This document shows, one piece after another, positions 42,052 through 51,362 of a stretch of 64,000 nucleotides of DNA. The stretch spans positions 124,001 through 188,000 of the forward strand of contig JACKLP010000003.1 in assembly GCA_024235875.1 (NCBI GenBank), read 5' to 3'. Position 1 is the stretch's first letter, and the number at the start of each line of letters is the position of its first letter. The notes below the pieces were generated by a model. The model did not search any database, was not told the origin of the DNA, and saw only the letters and a program-made list of their open reading frames with translations. Both the position numbers and the translations under genes were made by a program. The stretch comes from Burkholderiaceae bacterium. Its GTDB lineage: Bacteria; Pseudomonadota; Gammaproteobacteria; Burkholderiales; Burkholderiaceae_E.

Positions 42052-43524
42052 ATGAACGATCTTGCCGCCGGTCTTTCGCTGCTCGCTTCCCAGGGTGCGA
42101 TCCTGGCCATCCTGGGCGGCACCTTCTACGGCATCGTGATCGGCGCGATCCCCGGGCTGGGTTCGGTGCTGGGCATCACGGTGATCCTGCCCTTCACCTT
42201 CGTGATGGACCAGGCCAGCAGCATCGCGCTGCTGCTGGGGACCTATTGCGGCTCGGTCTATGGCGGCTGCATTCCGGCCATCCTGATCAACACGCCGGGC
42301 ACGCCCCAATCGGCCGCCACCCTTTTCGACGGCTATCCGATGGCGCGCAACGGCGAGCCGTCGCTGGCACTCGGCTGGGCCACCGTGGGTTCCACGATCG
42401 GTGGCCTGTTCGCCTGCGTGATCCTGGTGGTGGCCGCGCCGCTGCTGGCACGCTTCGGCCTCAAGTTCGGCCCGATCGAGTTCTTCGCGCTGGGCATCTT
42501 CGCGCTCACCTGCATCGCCTCGGTCGCTCGCGAAAGCCTGGTCAAGGGCGTGCTGAGCGCCCTGCTCGGGCTATTCCTCGCGATGGTGGGCCTGGACCCG
42601 GTCTCGGGCATCACGCGCTACGACTTCGGCATTTTCGAGATGGCGACGGGCTTCGCGCTGATCTCGGTCCTGGTGGGCCTGTTCGCACTCTCCGAGGTGT
42701 TCTGGCGCGTGGCCGGTCCCGATGGGCCGGCGGCGCCGGTCGAGGCCACGGTGCGCTTCCGGATGCCGGCGTTGACCGACCTGCTGGCGCGACGCGCCGT
42801 AATCGTCAAGAGCGCCCTGATCGGCACCTGGATCGGCAGCCTGCCCGGCATCGGCGCCACCACCGCCTCATTGGTGAGCTACGCCGAGGCCAAGCGCACC
42901 TCGCCCAATCGGGAGCGTTTCGGCCAGGGCGAGCCCGACGGCATCCTCGCTTCCGAGACCGCCAACAACGCCGTGACCGCGGGTGCGCTGGTTCCCACGC
43001 TCGCGCTGGGCGTGCCCGGCGATCCGATCACGGCGGTCATGCTCGGTGCGCTGACGATCCAGAACATCACGCCGGGCCCGCAACTGTTCGTCGAGCATCG
43101 CGACCTGATGATCTACCTGTTCATGGCGCTGGCGGCCGTCAACCTGGTGATGTTCGCGATGGGCGCGACCCTGGCGCCGTTGTTCAGCCGCGCGCTGCGC
43201 CTGCCCGAGCCGCTGCTGCTGGCGGTCGTGGTGGTGCTGGTCGTCATCGGCACCTATTCGGTGAACAACAGCATGTTCGATCTCATCGTGCTGTTCGGCG
43301 CGGGTGTGCTCGGCTTCGGGCTGCGTTGGTTCGGGTTCCCGCTGGCACCGGTCGTGATCGGATTCGTGCTCAGCCCGATGATCGAGAGTTCCTTCCGTCG
43401 CGGCATGATCCTCACCGGAGAAAGCTTTGCCGGCTTCTTCGCGAAGCCGATCGCGCTGGGCTTCTTCGTCCTGACGATCGCGTTCCTTTGCTGGCCGCTG
43501 ATACGCCGCCGGCGCAGCCGGTAG
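42052..43524 (+). CDS. tctA: Tripartite tricarboxylate transporter large subunit, TctA
   Basis: 490 aa, about 12 membrane segments. Landmarks are GAIPGLGSVLGITVILPFTF and YGGCIPAILINTPGTP (the TctA signature), PGIGATTASLVSYAEAKR, and LALGVPGDPITAVMLGAL. Secondary transporter core driven by a cation gradient, working with the TctC receptor. Confidence 0.93.
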   Translation: MNDLAAGLSLLASQGAILAILGGTFYGIVIGAIPGLGSVLGITVILPFTFVMDQASSIALLLGTYCGSVYGGCIPAILINTPGTPQSAATLFDGYPMARNGEPSLALGWATVGSTIGGLFACVILVVAAPLLARFGLKFGPIEFFALGIFALTCIASVARESLVKGVLSALLGLFLAMVGLDPVSGITRYDFGIFEMATGFALISVLVGLFALSEVFWRVAGPDGPAAPVEATVRFRMPALTDLLARRAVIVKSALIGTWIGSLPGIGATTASLVSYAEAKRTSPNRERFGQGEPDGILASETANNAVTAGALVPTLALGVPGDPITAVMLGALTIQNITPGPQLFVEHRDLMIYLFMALAAVNLVMFAMGATLAPLFSRALRLPEPLLLAVVVVLVVIGTYSVNNSMFDLIVLFGAGVLGFGLRWFGFPLAPVVIGFVLSPMIESSFRRGMILTGESFAGFFAKPIALGFFVLTIAFLCWPLIRRRRSR

Positions 43525-43526
43525 TC

Positions 43527-43549
43527 GCCGGCATCGGCCGCTTGCCGGC
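43527..43549. terminator. Hairpin after tctA
   Basis: A 7-bp stem GCCGGCA / TGCCGGC with a 9-nt loop begins 3 bp after the tctA stop. No T-run follows, so it may be a processing or weak termination structure. Confidence 0.35.
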
Positions 43550-43648
43550 ACGTGTCCGCACACCGTGGGCGCCACGATGCCAGTCGTGCGAGCGTCACGG
43601 CGCTCGAGCAGGCAAGCCGGGGCATGGCCTGCGCGCGCTCGGTGACAG

Positions 43649-44254
43649 CTACTGGTACTTCACGCTGCAGCCATAGGGCGTGGTACGCGGCTCGCCGACC
43701 GGTCGGCCCGCCAGCACGTCGTCGAGCGCGGCCCGCACGTGGTTCTTGGCGATCTTCACGTCCTCGAGCCGCGTGCTGCGCTTGTCGTCGATCGCACCGA
43801 CGTAGACCAGCGTGCCGGCGGGATCGATCACGTACATGTGCGGGGTGGTTCGCGCCTCGTAGCTTCGGCCCACGGTGCCACGTTCGTCCATCAGCAAGTG
43901 GCTGGGGCTTGCACGCCATTCAGCGTTCATCTGCGCGCGCAGTCGGGCCGGCTCGAGGTAGTCGACATGCGACTTCGTCGTGCTGTTCACGGCCAGCCAG
44001 ACCACGCCCTTCGCTCTCGCCTCGCGTTGCAGCGCCTGCATGTTGTTCGAGCGGTAGTGCTTCTGAACGAAAGGGCAGCCCGGATTGGTCCATTCGAGGA
44101 CCACGGTCTGGCCGCGAAACGCCGAGAGCCGGACGATCTTGCCATCGACGTCGGCGAGGGTGAAATCGGGTGCGGCTTGCCCGAGCGTGGCCGCGACACC
44201 AAGCGTGCTGACCGAAGCGAGCAGAGCAGCGAGCGTCATCGTGCGCAACATCAT
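43649..44254 (-). CDS. Secreted thioredoxin-like/redoxin domain protein
   Basis: 201 aa; ATG 44254 after AGGAGGC. N-terminal signal peptide (LAALLASVSTLGVAA). The peroxiredoxin-like segment starts at APDFTLADVDGK; the active-site region is TNPGCPFVQKHYRS with a single Cys instead of CxxC, as in a common family of periplasmic redoxins. YVIDPAGTLVYVGAIDDKRS is also typical. It probably handles thiol redox or peroxides in the periplasm; the substrate is unknown. Confidence 0.83.
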   Translation of the reverse strand: MMLRTMTLAALLASVSTLGVAATLGQAAPDFTLADVDGKIVRLSAFRGQTVVLEWTNPGCPFVQKHYRSNNMQALQREARAKGVVWLAVNSTTKSHVDYLEPARLRAQMNAEWRASPSHLLMDERGTVGRSYEARTTPHMYVIDPAGTLVYVGAIDDKRSTRLEDVKIAKNHVRAALDDVLAGRPVGEPRTTPYGCSVKYQ

Positions 44255-44372
44255 GCCTCCTGCGCCGGCAATGAAAACCCCGCCACGATGCGCGCGAATT
44301 CCGGGTTGGGCAAGTCCCTGCGGCTTCGAGCCGCGCGAGCACCGAGTCTTGCGCGCGCGTACGGAAGCGCCG

Positions 44373-45629
44373 CTATAGCCGCTCGGGTACCGTGAAATAC
44401 GGCGCCGAGCGGGCCGGGTTCTCGCGCGCCTTGGCCAGTTCATGACGCGCGACGGCGCGCAGGTGCACCTCGTCCGGGCCATCGGCAAAGCGCAGCGCCC
44501 GCCCCCAGGTCCACAAGTCCGCCAGCGGCGTGTCGGGCGTCAGCCCCATCGCGCCGAAGAGCTGGATCGCGCGGTCCACCACCCGGGTCTGCAGGCGGGG
44601 CGCGATCACCTTGATCGCCGACACATGCTCGCGCGCACCCTTGTTGCCAAAGCGATCCAGCGCCCAGGCCGCGCGCAACACCAGCAAGCGGGCCTGGTCG
44701 ATCTCGAGCCGGGACTCGGCGATCCAGTCCTGGACATTGGCGTAGTCGGCCAGGTATTTGCCGAAGGTTCGACGCTCGAGTGCGCGATCGCACATCAGTT
44801 CGAGCGCGACCTCGCACTGCCCGATCGTGCGCATGCAATGGTGAATCCGTCCGGGACCCAGGCGGGCCTGCGCCATCGCGAACCCCTGCCCCTCGGCGCC
44901 GAGCAGGTTCTCGGCCGGCACGCGCACGTCCTTGAACACGATCTCGCAGTGGCCCTCGGGCGCGACATGGTTCATCACCGGGATGTTGCGCACGATGGTG
45001 ACCCCGGGGGCGTCGATGGGCACCAGCACCATGCTGTGGCGGGCATGGCGGGGTGCGTCGTCGGCCAGGTCCGAGACCCCCAGCACGATCAGCAGGCGGC
45101 ACGCCGGATGGGCGGCATTGGTGATGAACCACTTGCGACCATTGACCACGTAGTCATCGCCCTCGCGCAGGATCGTGGTCTGGATGTTGGTGGCGTCGGA
45201 CGAGGCCACGTCGGGCTCGGTCATCACGAAGGCCGAGCGGATGTCGCCCTCGAGCAGCGGCCGCAGCCACTGCTCGTATTGCAACGGCGTCGCGAACAGG
45301 TGGAGCAACTCCATGTTGCCGGTATCGGGCGCATTGCAGTTGAACACCTCCGAGGCCCACATCAGCCGCCCCATGATCTCGGCCAGCGGCGCGTATTCCA
45401 GGTTGCTCAGCGCGGTACCCGGCTCATCGGCGCGCAACCCGGGCAGGAAGAAGTTCCACATGCCCTCGGACTTCGCATAGGCCTTGAGGTCCGCCATGAC
45501 CGGCGGCGGAAAGATGCCGGCCTGCACGTCGCGCTGCCACTGCGGATTGGCCGGCACGATATGGTCTTCCATGAAATCGGTCACCCGACGTTGCAGGGCG
45601 AGAACCTTGTCGGAGTAAGCGAAATCCAT
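44373..45629 (-). CDS. Acyl-CoA dehydrogenase, ACAD10/11-like
   Basis: 418 aa FAD enzyme; ATG 45629 after GGGAGGATTCC. Features are FVMTEPDVASSDATN, GRKWFITNA, GPGRIHHCMRTIG, and the C-terminal RFADGPDEVHLRAVARHEL characteristic of the ACAD10/11 branch. This family occurs with a phosphotransferase like the one at 28175. The mammalian proteins process 4-hydroxyacyl-CoAs after phosphorylation, so a comparable two-gene system is possible although the genes are 15 kb apart. Confidence 0.85.
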   Translation of the reverse strand: MDFAYSDKVLALQRRVTDFMEDHIVPANPQWQRDVQAGIFPPPVMADLKAYAKSEGMWNFFLPGLRADEPGTALSNLEYAPLAEIMGRLMWASEVFNCNAPDTGNMELLHLFATPLQYEQWLRPLLEGDIRSAFVMTEPDVASSDATNIQTTILREGDDYVVNGRKWFITNAAHPACRLLIVLGVSDLADDAPRHARHSMVLVPIDAPGVTIVRNIPVMNHVAPEGHCEIVFKDVRVPAENLLGAEGQGFAMAQARLGPGRIHHCMRTIGQCEVALELMCDRALERRTFGKYLADYANVQDWIAESRLEIDQARLLVLRAAWALDRFGNKGAREHVSAIKVIAPRLQTRVVDRAIQLFGAMGLTPDTPLADLWTWGRALRFADGPDEVHLRAVARHELAKARENPARSAPYFTVPERL

Positions 45630-45793
45630 GGAATCCTCCCGGGCAGCGGTGCATTGGCCAGCGCCGAAGGCCACCGACACGACACGCTGTGATGCCGCCG
45701 GGCAATGGCGCTGTGAGCCGTGATGATCGGCTCTCCGGGCGCCCCGGTTCTTAATGTGCGTCAATGAAGGTCGGCGCCGTGGCCGACCAAGGC

Positions 45794-46189
45794 TCAGTTG
45801 TCGTCGTCGTGGCCGAGTCGCTTGAGCTCGGCCTGGGCGATCGAGAGCTGCGAGCTGCGCGAGGCCAGGTCCGCGAACAGCGAATCGATCTTCTGGCGAT
45901 GATGGACGTCGAAGGCCTGCAGCTCGCGCAATTGCACCTCGACCTCGGAGAGCTTGGAGCTGACTTCGGCGAAGCGCGAGTCGCGCGCCGTGAGGTCCGA
46001 ACGGACCTCCTCGAACGCCTTGGTCTGCGCCGCGGTGCGCGCGATCATGGCGTCGAGTTCTCCCTGCAACTGGGCCGTGCGAGCTGCCTCGCGACGCAGG
46101 GTCAACCCGCGCAGCAACCAGGCGGTCACGAAGCCCACCGCGAAGGCCGCGGCCATCCAAGCGGCGATCGACAGGCCGATCTCGAACAT
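45794..46189 (-). CDS. Membrane-anchored coiled-coil protein, unknown
   Basis: 131 aa. One N-terminal membrane helix (SIAAWMAAAFAVGFVTAWLL) followed by a long amphipathic coiled coil (about residues 33-128), with heptad-like Leu/Ala positions and many Glu, Arg and Gln. It is directly downstream of the OmpA-domain gene (32-bp gap, same strand), so the two may form an envelope-linked pair. Function unknown. Confidence 0.7.
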   Translation of the reverse strand: MFEIGLSIAAWMAAAFAVGFVTAWLLRGLTLRREAARTAQLQGELDAMIARTAAQTKAFEEVRSDLTARDSRFAEVSSKLSEVEVQLRELQAFDVHHRQKIDSLFADLASRSSQLSIAQAELKRLGHDDDN

Positions 46190-46221
46190 TGCTATTCCCC
46201 GTACGGTGGCTTGGCCGCCAT

Positions 46222-47943
46222 TCAGGCCAGCCGACGGAACTCCACCCTGCGATTCTGCCATCGCCCGGCGACGGTCTCGTTGTCGGCCACCGGCTGCGAT
46301 GCGCCATGGCCCTCGAGCTCGAATCGATCGCCCGACACCCCCTGGGCCACCAGGAAGGCCAAGGCCGCCTTGGCTCGATCCCGCGACAGGCGCTGGTTGA
46401 GGCGGCCGCCGCCGCGATCATCGGTGTGACCCGCGATCACGAAGCGCGCGCCGGGGGCCGCCTTGAGCTGGCGCGACAGCTTGCGAAGCGCCGCGCGAGC
46501 CTGCTTGGTGAGCCGTGCACTGCCCTGGAAGAAGGTGAGGCGCGGCAGGACCGGATCGCTACCGGCGCTGGGTCGCTTGGGCTCGGCGCTGGCGACCGAT
46601 GCCGTCGATCCAGCGGACGCGAGCGCGAGCCTGCGCTTTCGGCCTTGCCATTGCGCCGGTAGCGGGTCGTCCTGTACGACCGGCTCGAGCATCGGTCGCG
46701 GCCGCTCGACCGCCGGCAGCGGCGTCGGGGCGGCCGCCATCGGTGCCACGGCGGCCCGAGTCGGCACGATCGCCGGAGCCGGGCTGGTCGGGGCCCTGTC
46801 CAGGGGCGATGTGACGGGGGCCGTTGGCGTGACGCCAGACCGAGACTCGGCCGGCCGGGTCGACGCATGGGCCGCGACCCGGGCAACCATGGCCACCTCG
46901 ATCGTGGCCACCCTGGCGCCGTTCGTGGCGCCCGTCGGTGAGGCGCTCGTCGGTGAGGCGCCCGTCGGCGAGGCGCCCGCCGGTGAGGCGTTCGTCGGTG
47001 GAGCGACGCGGATCGACGCCGCCACGGTACCTGGCGGCGGCGCGTCAGACGGCGGGCTCGCGACGGCCGCGATCGGTCCTGGGGTCGGCGCGTGATCCGG
47101 TACCCGGCTGGTCGTCGCCGGCGTGGGCTCGGATGCCTCGGCGATCGGGGCCAGCCGGGATACTGCCGCGACCGGCGGAGTCGGGTCGGCGGGGAGACGC
47201 GTGGGGGTGGCCACCGCTGCTTCGATCCGGGTCGAGGGCAGCGCTGGCGGGTTCACCACCGGGGCCTTGTCGGCAGCCACGGCCTTTTCGGCCGTGGGCT
47301 TCGTGTCCACCGCGGCGCGCTGCTGCGTCGCGGGTGCCTCGGGCCGGTGCGGCGCCCGCGCGACGGCCGGGTCGATCGCGAGCCGGTTCTCGAGGCGCTG
47401 GCCGCCCGCCATCCCCGCCGAGATCGACTCGACCAGGCGCGCGTATTTCAGCCCATCCTCGACCTCGCCCTCGACTTCCAGTCCACGCCCGGACAGTCTT
47501 GCCTGCGCGCGCGCGGCCTCGCGGAAATCGGGCGGAAAGCGATCGATGGCACTCAGGGCCAGGTTGCCCGCGGCATTGGGATCGACCACCAGCGCGTCGT
47601 CGATCGCATCGGCACCATAGATCGAGACCGCCCGCGCCAGGATCAGGATGCGCTCGCTCTGGTCGGCCACGTGTCCGTGCAGTCGCAGGCGCCCCGCTGA
47701 CCAGCTCGCGATGGGTCCGCCCGACGAGTCGGCATCGGCGCCCTGCCCGCCGGCCGCCATATCGGCCGCGACGACCGGGCCCGACATGCCGAGCCCGGGA
47801 CGTCCCGGGCCGCTTTCCTGCCAGATGGCGGCACCGGTCAGCATCGACAATGCCAGCAGGCCGGCCAAAGCGATTCGCCGTCCGCGACGACGGTACGCAC
47901 GCTCATCACCCGGCAACGATGCCTTCGTCGCAGCTTGCCCCAT
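46222..47943 (-). CDS. OmpA-domain envelope protein with long proline/alanine-rich linker
   Basis: 573 aa; ATG 47943 preceded by GTGGGGGATTCG. Cytoplasmic basic start, one membrane helix (IALAGLLALSMLTGAAIW), a BON-like or VOR-like region about residues 80-185, then a roughly 250-residue Pro/Ala/Thr linker. The C-terminal OmpA peptidoglycan-binding domain contains FVIAGHTDDRGGGRLNQRLSRDRA and RFELEGHGASQPVADN. It probably tethers the inner membrane to the cell wall. The linker contains a short tandem repeat. Confidence 0.83.
   Translation of the reverse strand: MGQAATKASLPGDERAYRRRGRRIALAGLLALSMLTGAAIWQESGPGRPGLGMSGPVVAADMAAGGQGADADSSGGPIASWSAGRLRLHGHVADQSERILILARAVSIYGADAIDDALVVDPNAAGNLALSAIDRFPPDFREAARAQARLSGRGLEVEGEVEDGLKYARLVESISAGMAGGQRLENRLAIDPAVARAPHRPEAPATQQRAAVDTKPTAEKAVAADKAPVVNPPALPSTRIEAAVATPTRLPADPTPPVAAVSRLAPIAEASEPTPATTSRVPDHAPTPGPIAAVASPPSDAPPPGTVAASIRVAPPTNASPAGASPTGASPTSASPTGATNGARVATIEVAMVARVAAHASTRPAESRSGVTPTAPVTSPLDRAPTSPAPAIVPTRAAVAPMAAAPTPLPAVERPRPMLEPVVQDDPLPAQWQGRKRRLALASAGSTASVASAEPKRPSAGSDPVLPRLTFFQGSARLTKQARAALRKLSRQLKAAPGARFVIAGHTDDRGGGRLNQRLSRDRAKAALAFLVAQGVSGDRFELEGHGASQPVADNETVAGRWQNRRVEFRRLA
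46931..47005 (-). repeat. Five 15-bp tandem repeats in the OmpA-protein linker
   Basis: Five consecutive 15-bp units of the type CCCGTCGGTGAGGCG encode SP(T/A)(G/S/N)A pentapeptides. Their near identity suggests recent slippage expansion, so linker length may vary between strains. Confidence 0.8.
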
Positions 47944-48066
47944 CGAATCCCCCACCCCTCGTGCTCAAGAGTGAGCACGCGCAATCATTCCGCCTTGGTC
48001 GCGCAAGCCACGGGCTTCGCTGGCGGCCAGGCAGTTAATGGTTACTTCGGGGGGAAAACGGAGCAT

Positions 48067-48087
48067 ACCCGTATTCGAGAAACGGGT
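48067..48087 (-). terminator. Possible terminator after the sulfurtransferase gene
   Basis: Stem ACCCGT / ACGGGT with a 9-nt loop, about 45 bp downstream of the stop. On the minus strand the sequence soon reads CCGTTTTCCCC. The stem is short, so the call is weak. Confidence 0.3.
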
Positions 48088-48130
48088 CTTGGCACTTTGT
48101 CAGGTTTGCCGACGATCGCGTTCCGGGCGC

Positions 48131-49066
48131 TCAAGGCCCGAGTGGGTCGTCTCCGGTCCTGGGCGCGCCACTGGGATCGGTCATCGGAAGCGCCGGGTCG
48201 GCCGCCCATTCGAACAGGCTGCCGTCGTAGACCGAGACCTCGGTGTAGCCCAGCAGCGCGAGCGCGAAGGCATCGACGGTCGCAGCGATCGCACCACCGC
48301 AGTAGGTGATCACTTTCTCTGAAGACAGCACCCCGTCCCGCTCGAAACGCTCGCGCATCATGTCGGCGCCCACGAATACGCCGGTATCCAGGTCGACCAG
48401 GTCCCGCATCGGAAGATTGATCGCCCCGCTGATGTGACCTTTTCGAGGTCCGTAGGTGAAGCGCTCGCGGCCCTCGAACGAGCGCTCGGAGAGCGCGTCC
48501 ACGACGCATGTCGAGCCCTTCGGCATGCGGATGGCGGCGAGCACATCGTGTCGATCGGCAAGCGCGCGACGCCAGTGCGGCGCCGCAACGAATCGTGCGG
48601 GCGCGTGGGCGGCCGCAACGGTGCTCACCGGCAGGCCTTCAGCCCGCCATGTCTCCCAGCTGCCGTTGAGCACCGCGCAATCGACACCAAAATGGTGCAT
48701 CACCCACCAGGCCCGGGTACACCACATCGGACCGTTGTCGATCCCCTGGCGCTGGGTCGACGCATAGAGGATCACGCGCGAATCGTTGCCGATGCCGAGC
48801 CGCGCCATCAGGGCCTCGAACTGCGGCTGGCTCGGCCACATCCAAGGCAGCGCCGACCCGGGATCAGAGAACTCGCCGTGCGCGCTGGCCACGTCCAGGA
48901 AGATCGCACCGGGGATGTGGCCACGCTCGTAGACCCGCTGGCGCGCGGTGTTCTCGAGCTTGGAGGTCAGGCAGCCGCTGACATCGATGATGCGCAGATT
49001 CGGGTCATCGAGGTGGGCGGCGAGCCACTGCGGTTCGACCAGGTAGTGGGGATTGGCATAGGGCAT
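48131..49066 (-). CDS. Sulfurtransferase with two rhodanese domains (thiosulfate/3-mercaptopyruvate type)
   Basis: 311 aa, ATG 49066. The N-terminal rhodanese domain is inactive in type (ERGHIPGAIFLDVA then no catalytic Cys loop). The C-terminal domain carries the active-site loop YCGGAIAAT with Cys256. Transfers sulfane sulfur to cyanide, thiols or proteins in the cytoplasm. The upstream neighbour is an unrelated lipoprotein gene. Confidence 0.88.
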   Translation of the reverse strand: MPYANPHYLVEPQWLAAHLDDPNLRIIDVSGCLTSKLENTARQRVYERGHIPGAIFLDVASAHGEFSDPGSALPWMWPSQPQFEALMARLGIGNDSRVILYASTQRQGIDNGPMWCTRAWWVMHHFGVDCAVLNGSWETWRAEGLPVSTVAAAHAPARFVAAPHWRRALADRHDVLAAIRMPKGSTCVVDALSERSFEGRERFTYGPRKGHISGAINLPMRDLVDLDTGVFVGADMMRERFERDGVLSSEKVITYCGGAIAATVDAFALALLGYTEVSVYDGSLFEWAADPALPMTDPSGAPRTGDDPLGP

Positions 49067-49119
49067 GTTGCGATTCCAACTTCCGGAGAGTCTCGCGCGC
49101 CACAAGCCTGTGGCTGGCG

Positions 49120-49797
49120 CTATTTCGCGTCCAGGTCCTCGAAATCCAGCCTGACCCGCCGGCTGGCCGGTGTCAGCAGATGCTCCTGCTTCGACATGTT
49201 CGCACGCGACCACTGCGCGCAGGCGAACATGCTCTCGCCCTCTTTGAGGTCGGCCAGGTCCGAGAACCGGCAGCGCCAGACCACCGGTGTGTCCTCGGCA
49301 TTGGAATACCGCGCGGGCTTGATACGGTCCTCGTACCCGATCATGTTGCGCACGATCGTGTTCCCCAGGCTGGCCAGCCTTCCCTTCGCCGGCGCCGCCG
49401 TCACCCCCACGAATCTCCAGCCACAGCGACCCGGCTCGAAGCGGTCCACCGTGAACCTGCTCGCGAACTGGTCGCCTTCGCGCGCGATCACCAGCGGCAC
49501 GGGTAAGCTGATACGAAAGGTCGCGCCCTCGAAGGCACCGGCAACCAATGTGGGCGCCCACTTGCAACCTTCATCCCGACTGGCGACATATTGCGCAAAC
49601 AGCCGAGGCTCCACGGCTGGCGGGAGCTTGCCCCTGACTTCCACGTGATGCACAGCCGCACGGTTCTCGCGCGGATAGTCCGGGTCGTCGGGCGACAGTG
49701 CGTCGCCCAGGCGGTAAGACATGCAGCCGCCGGCGAGCCCGGCGAGCGCAAGGCGCACGGCCAACTGGCGAATCGATGCAGCAGGCATGATGGACAT
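49120..49797 (-). CDS. Putative lipoprotein, unknown function
   Basis: Not recognised. 225 aa from ATG 49797 (ATG 49788 also possible). N-terminal hydrophobic stretch ending LAGLAGGCMSY, an acceptable lipobox with Cys. The mature part has paired Cys residues and aromatic/Arg-rich segments (GRCGWRFVGV, PVVWRCRFSDL). A hairpin GCCACA-AGCC-TGTGGC (49099-49114) lies between this gene and the sulfurtransferase. Confidence 0.65.
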   Translation of the reverse strand: MSIMPAASIRQLAVRLALAGLAGGCMSYRLGDALSPDDPDYPRENRAAVHHVEVRGKLPPAVEPRLFAQYVASRDEGCKWAPTLVAGAFEGATFRISLPVPLVIAREGDQFASRFTVDRFEPGRCGWRFVGVTAAPAKGRLASLGNTIVRNMIGYEDRIKPARYSNAEDTPVVWRCRFSDLADLKEGESMFACAQWSRANMSKQEHLLTPASRRVRLDFEDLDAK

Positions 49798-49919
49798 TCC
49801 GAGAAAAAACCTTACCACGCAAGCATGCCAGCCTTCGGTATCTTGATGCCAACGCCGGTCCGCTTGGCGGGCCAGCCCTGTCCGCGATCGGTCGACCCAC
49901 CCGAAGAGGAGCGTCCCAT

Positions 49920-50762
49920 ATGAGCCCGCAGGATTTCGTCAGCGACAAGGTCATCATCGTCACCGGTGCTGGTGGCGGCTTCGGTAGCCGGGTATCGGTC
50001 CAGGCGGCGGCCCGTGGCGCCCGGCTGGTTTGCGCCGACATCGACGAGGCCGCGGTCCGGGGCACGGTCGCGACCATCGGCGAGACCGGCGGCGAGGCGA
50101 TCGCCGTTGGGGTGGACGTGCGCTCGATCGAGCAGATGCGCGCGCTGGCGGCCACCACACTGGAGCGGTTCGGGCGCATCGACGTGATGGTCAACAACGC
50201 GGGCGTCATGCCGCTGGCCTTCTATGCCGACCACGAGGCGGCACTGGCGGCCTGGCACCAGTGCATCGACATCAACTTCAAGGGCGTCCTCAACGGCATG
50301 GTGGCCGTGTACGACGCGATGATCGCGCAGGGCCGCGGGCATGTGATCAACCTGTCGTCGATCTACGGCAACTTCCCGGTTGCCGGCGCCGGCGTCTATG
50401 GCGCGACCAAGGCGGCCGTGAATGTCTTGTCGGAGTCGCTGCGGGTGGAATCGCGCGGGCGCATCAAGGTCACCACCGTCAAGCCCACCGGCGTGCCGGG
50501 CACGGGGCTATCGGCCGGCATCGTCAATCGCGAGGCGATCGTGGGCATCGTCGGCCAGAACATGCCGGACTTCGCGGATTCACGACAGGCCTACGTGGAA
50601 GGCAGGCTGGACCCAGCCTACCTGGATCCGACCCGACCCGAATACATGTTCCTGGACCCGCAATTCATCGCCGATGCGATCCTGCATGCGATCGACCAGC
50701 CCTGGGGCGTGTCGATCGGGGAAGTGACGGTTCGCGCCACCGGGGACCACTTCCTGCTCTGA
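49920..50762 (+). CDS. Short-chain dehydrogenase/reductase
   Basis: 280 aa classical SDR; ATG 49920 after GAAGAGGAGCGTCC. It has TGAGGGFG (about 15-22), NNAGVMP, and catalytic Ser-Tyr-Lys in NLSSIYGNF and VYGATK. The C-terminus is extended relative to 250-residue SDRs and ends without the VDGG motif. It stands alone between an unrelated lipoprotein gene and a convergent SRPBCC gene. Substrate unknown. Confidence 0.82.
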   Translation: MSPQDFVSDKVIIVTGAGGGFGSRVSVQAAARGARLVCADIDEAAVRGTVATIGETGGEAIAVGVDVRSIEQMRALAATTLERFGRIDVMVNNAGVMPLAFYADHEAALAAWHQCIDINFKGVLNGMVAVYDAMIAQGRGHVINLSSIYGNFPVAGAGVYGATKAAVNVLSESLRVESRGRIKVTTVKPTGVPGTGLSAGIVNREAIVGIVGQNMPDFADSRQAYVEGRLDPAYLDPTRPEYMFLDPQFIADAILHAIDQPWGVSIGEVTVRATGDHFLL

Positions 50763-50790
50763 CCTTCGGGCGGGAATCGCCGCGCCGCGC

Positions 50791-51267
50791 TCAGCCGTTG
50801 TCCGGAATATCCGGCTCGACCAGACGGGCGAGCTGCTCGAGCGATTCCTGCCAGCCCAGGTAGCACATGGCCACCGGAATCACGGCCGGGATGCCCGCCT
50901 GCTCGATCAGCAGCTCGGTACCGCAGACGACGGGTACCAAGTCGACGGTCACCCGCATTTCACCCGGCAGGTTCGCGTCATCGAAGCGATCGGTGTGCCG
51001 GATGCGCCGGTTGGGCACGAGCTCCACGAACTTCACGGTGAACGAATGGCCGTTGCCGGTGCCGAAGTTCGTGAACGACATCCGATAGCCGCCACCCACG
51101 CGCACGTCGATCTTGTGAATCGTGCCGGTGAAGCCGTAGGGCGGCACCCAGCGCTCGAGCGCGGGCTTGTCGATGAAGGCCTTGTAGACCCGCTCGGGCG
51201 ACGCGCGCAGGACGCGATGCAGGCGCACGGTGCCGGATCCGTCGGCCGAGTGGTTTTCCTGGTTCAT
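50791..51267 (-). CDS. SRPBCC/AHSA1-family protein
   Basis: 158 aa; ATG 51267 with GGGGAAG upstream. It carries the Aha1/START-like pattern HRVLRASPERVYKAFIDKPALERWVPPYGFTG split over the N-terminal third, and GWQESLEQLARLVEP at the C-terminus. Helix-grip fold binding a hydrophobic ligand. The cellular role of these small proteins is mostly unknown. Confidence 0.83.
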   Translation of the reverse strand: MNQENHSADGSGTVRLHRVLRASPERVYKAFIDKPALERWVPPYGFTGTIHKIDVRVGGGYRMSFTNFGTGNGHSFTVKFVELVPNRRIRHTDRFDDANLPGEMRVTVDLVPVVCGTELLIEQAGIPAVIPVAMCYLGWQESLEQLARLVEPDIPDNG

Positions 51268-51362
51268 TCGACGCTTCCCCTTCAAGACGACTCATTCTGC
51301 ACGCCCGCGCGAAATCGCTGGAATAGCCGGACGCGTCGCGAGGGGAAAAGCGCCACGCTCGG

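Noticed and set aside
46931..47005. Short regularly spaced repeats considered as CRISPR
   Set aside because: The units are contiguous 15-mers without spacers inside a coding region, so they are a coding tandem repeat.
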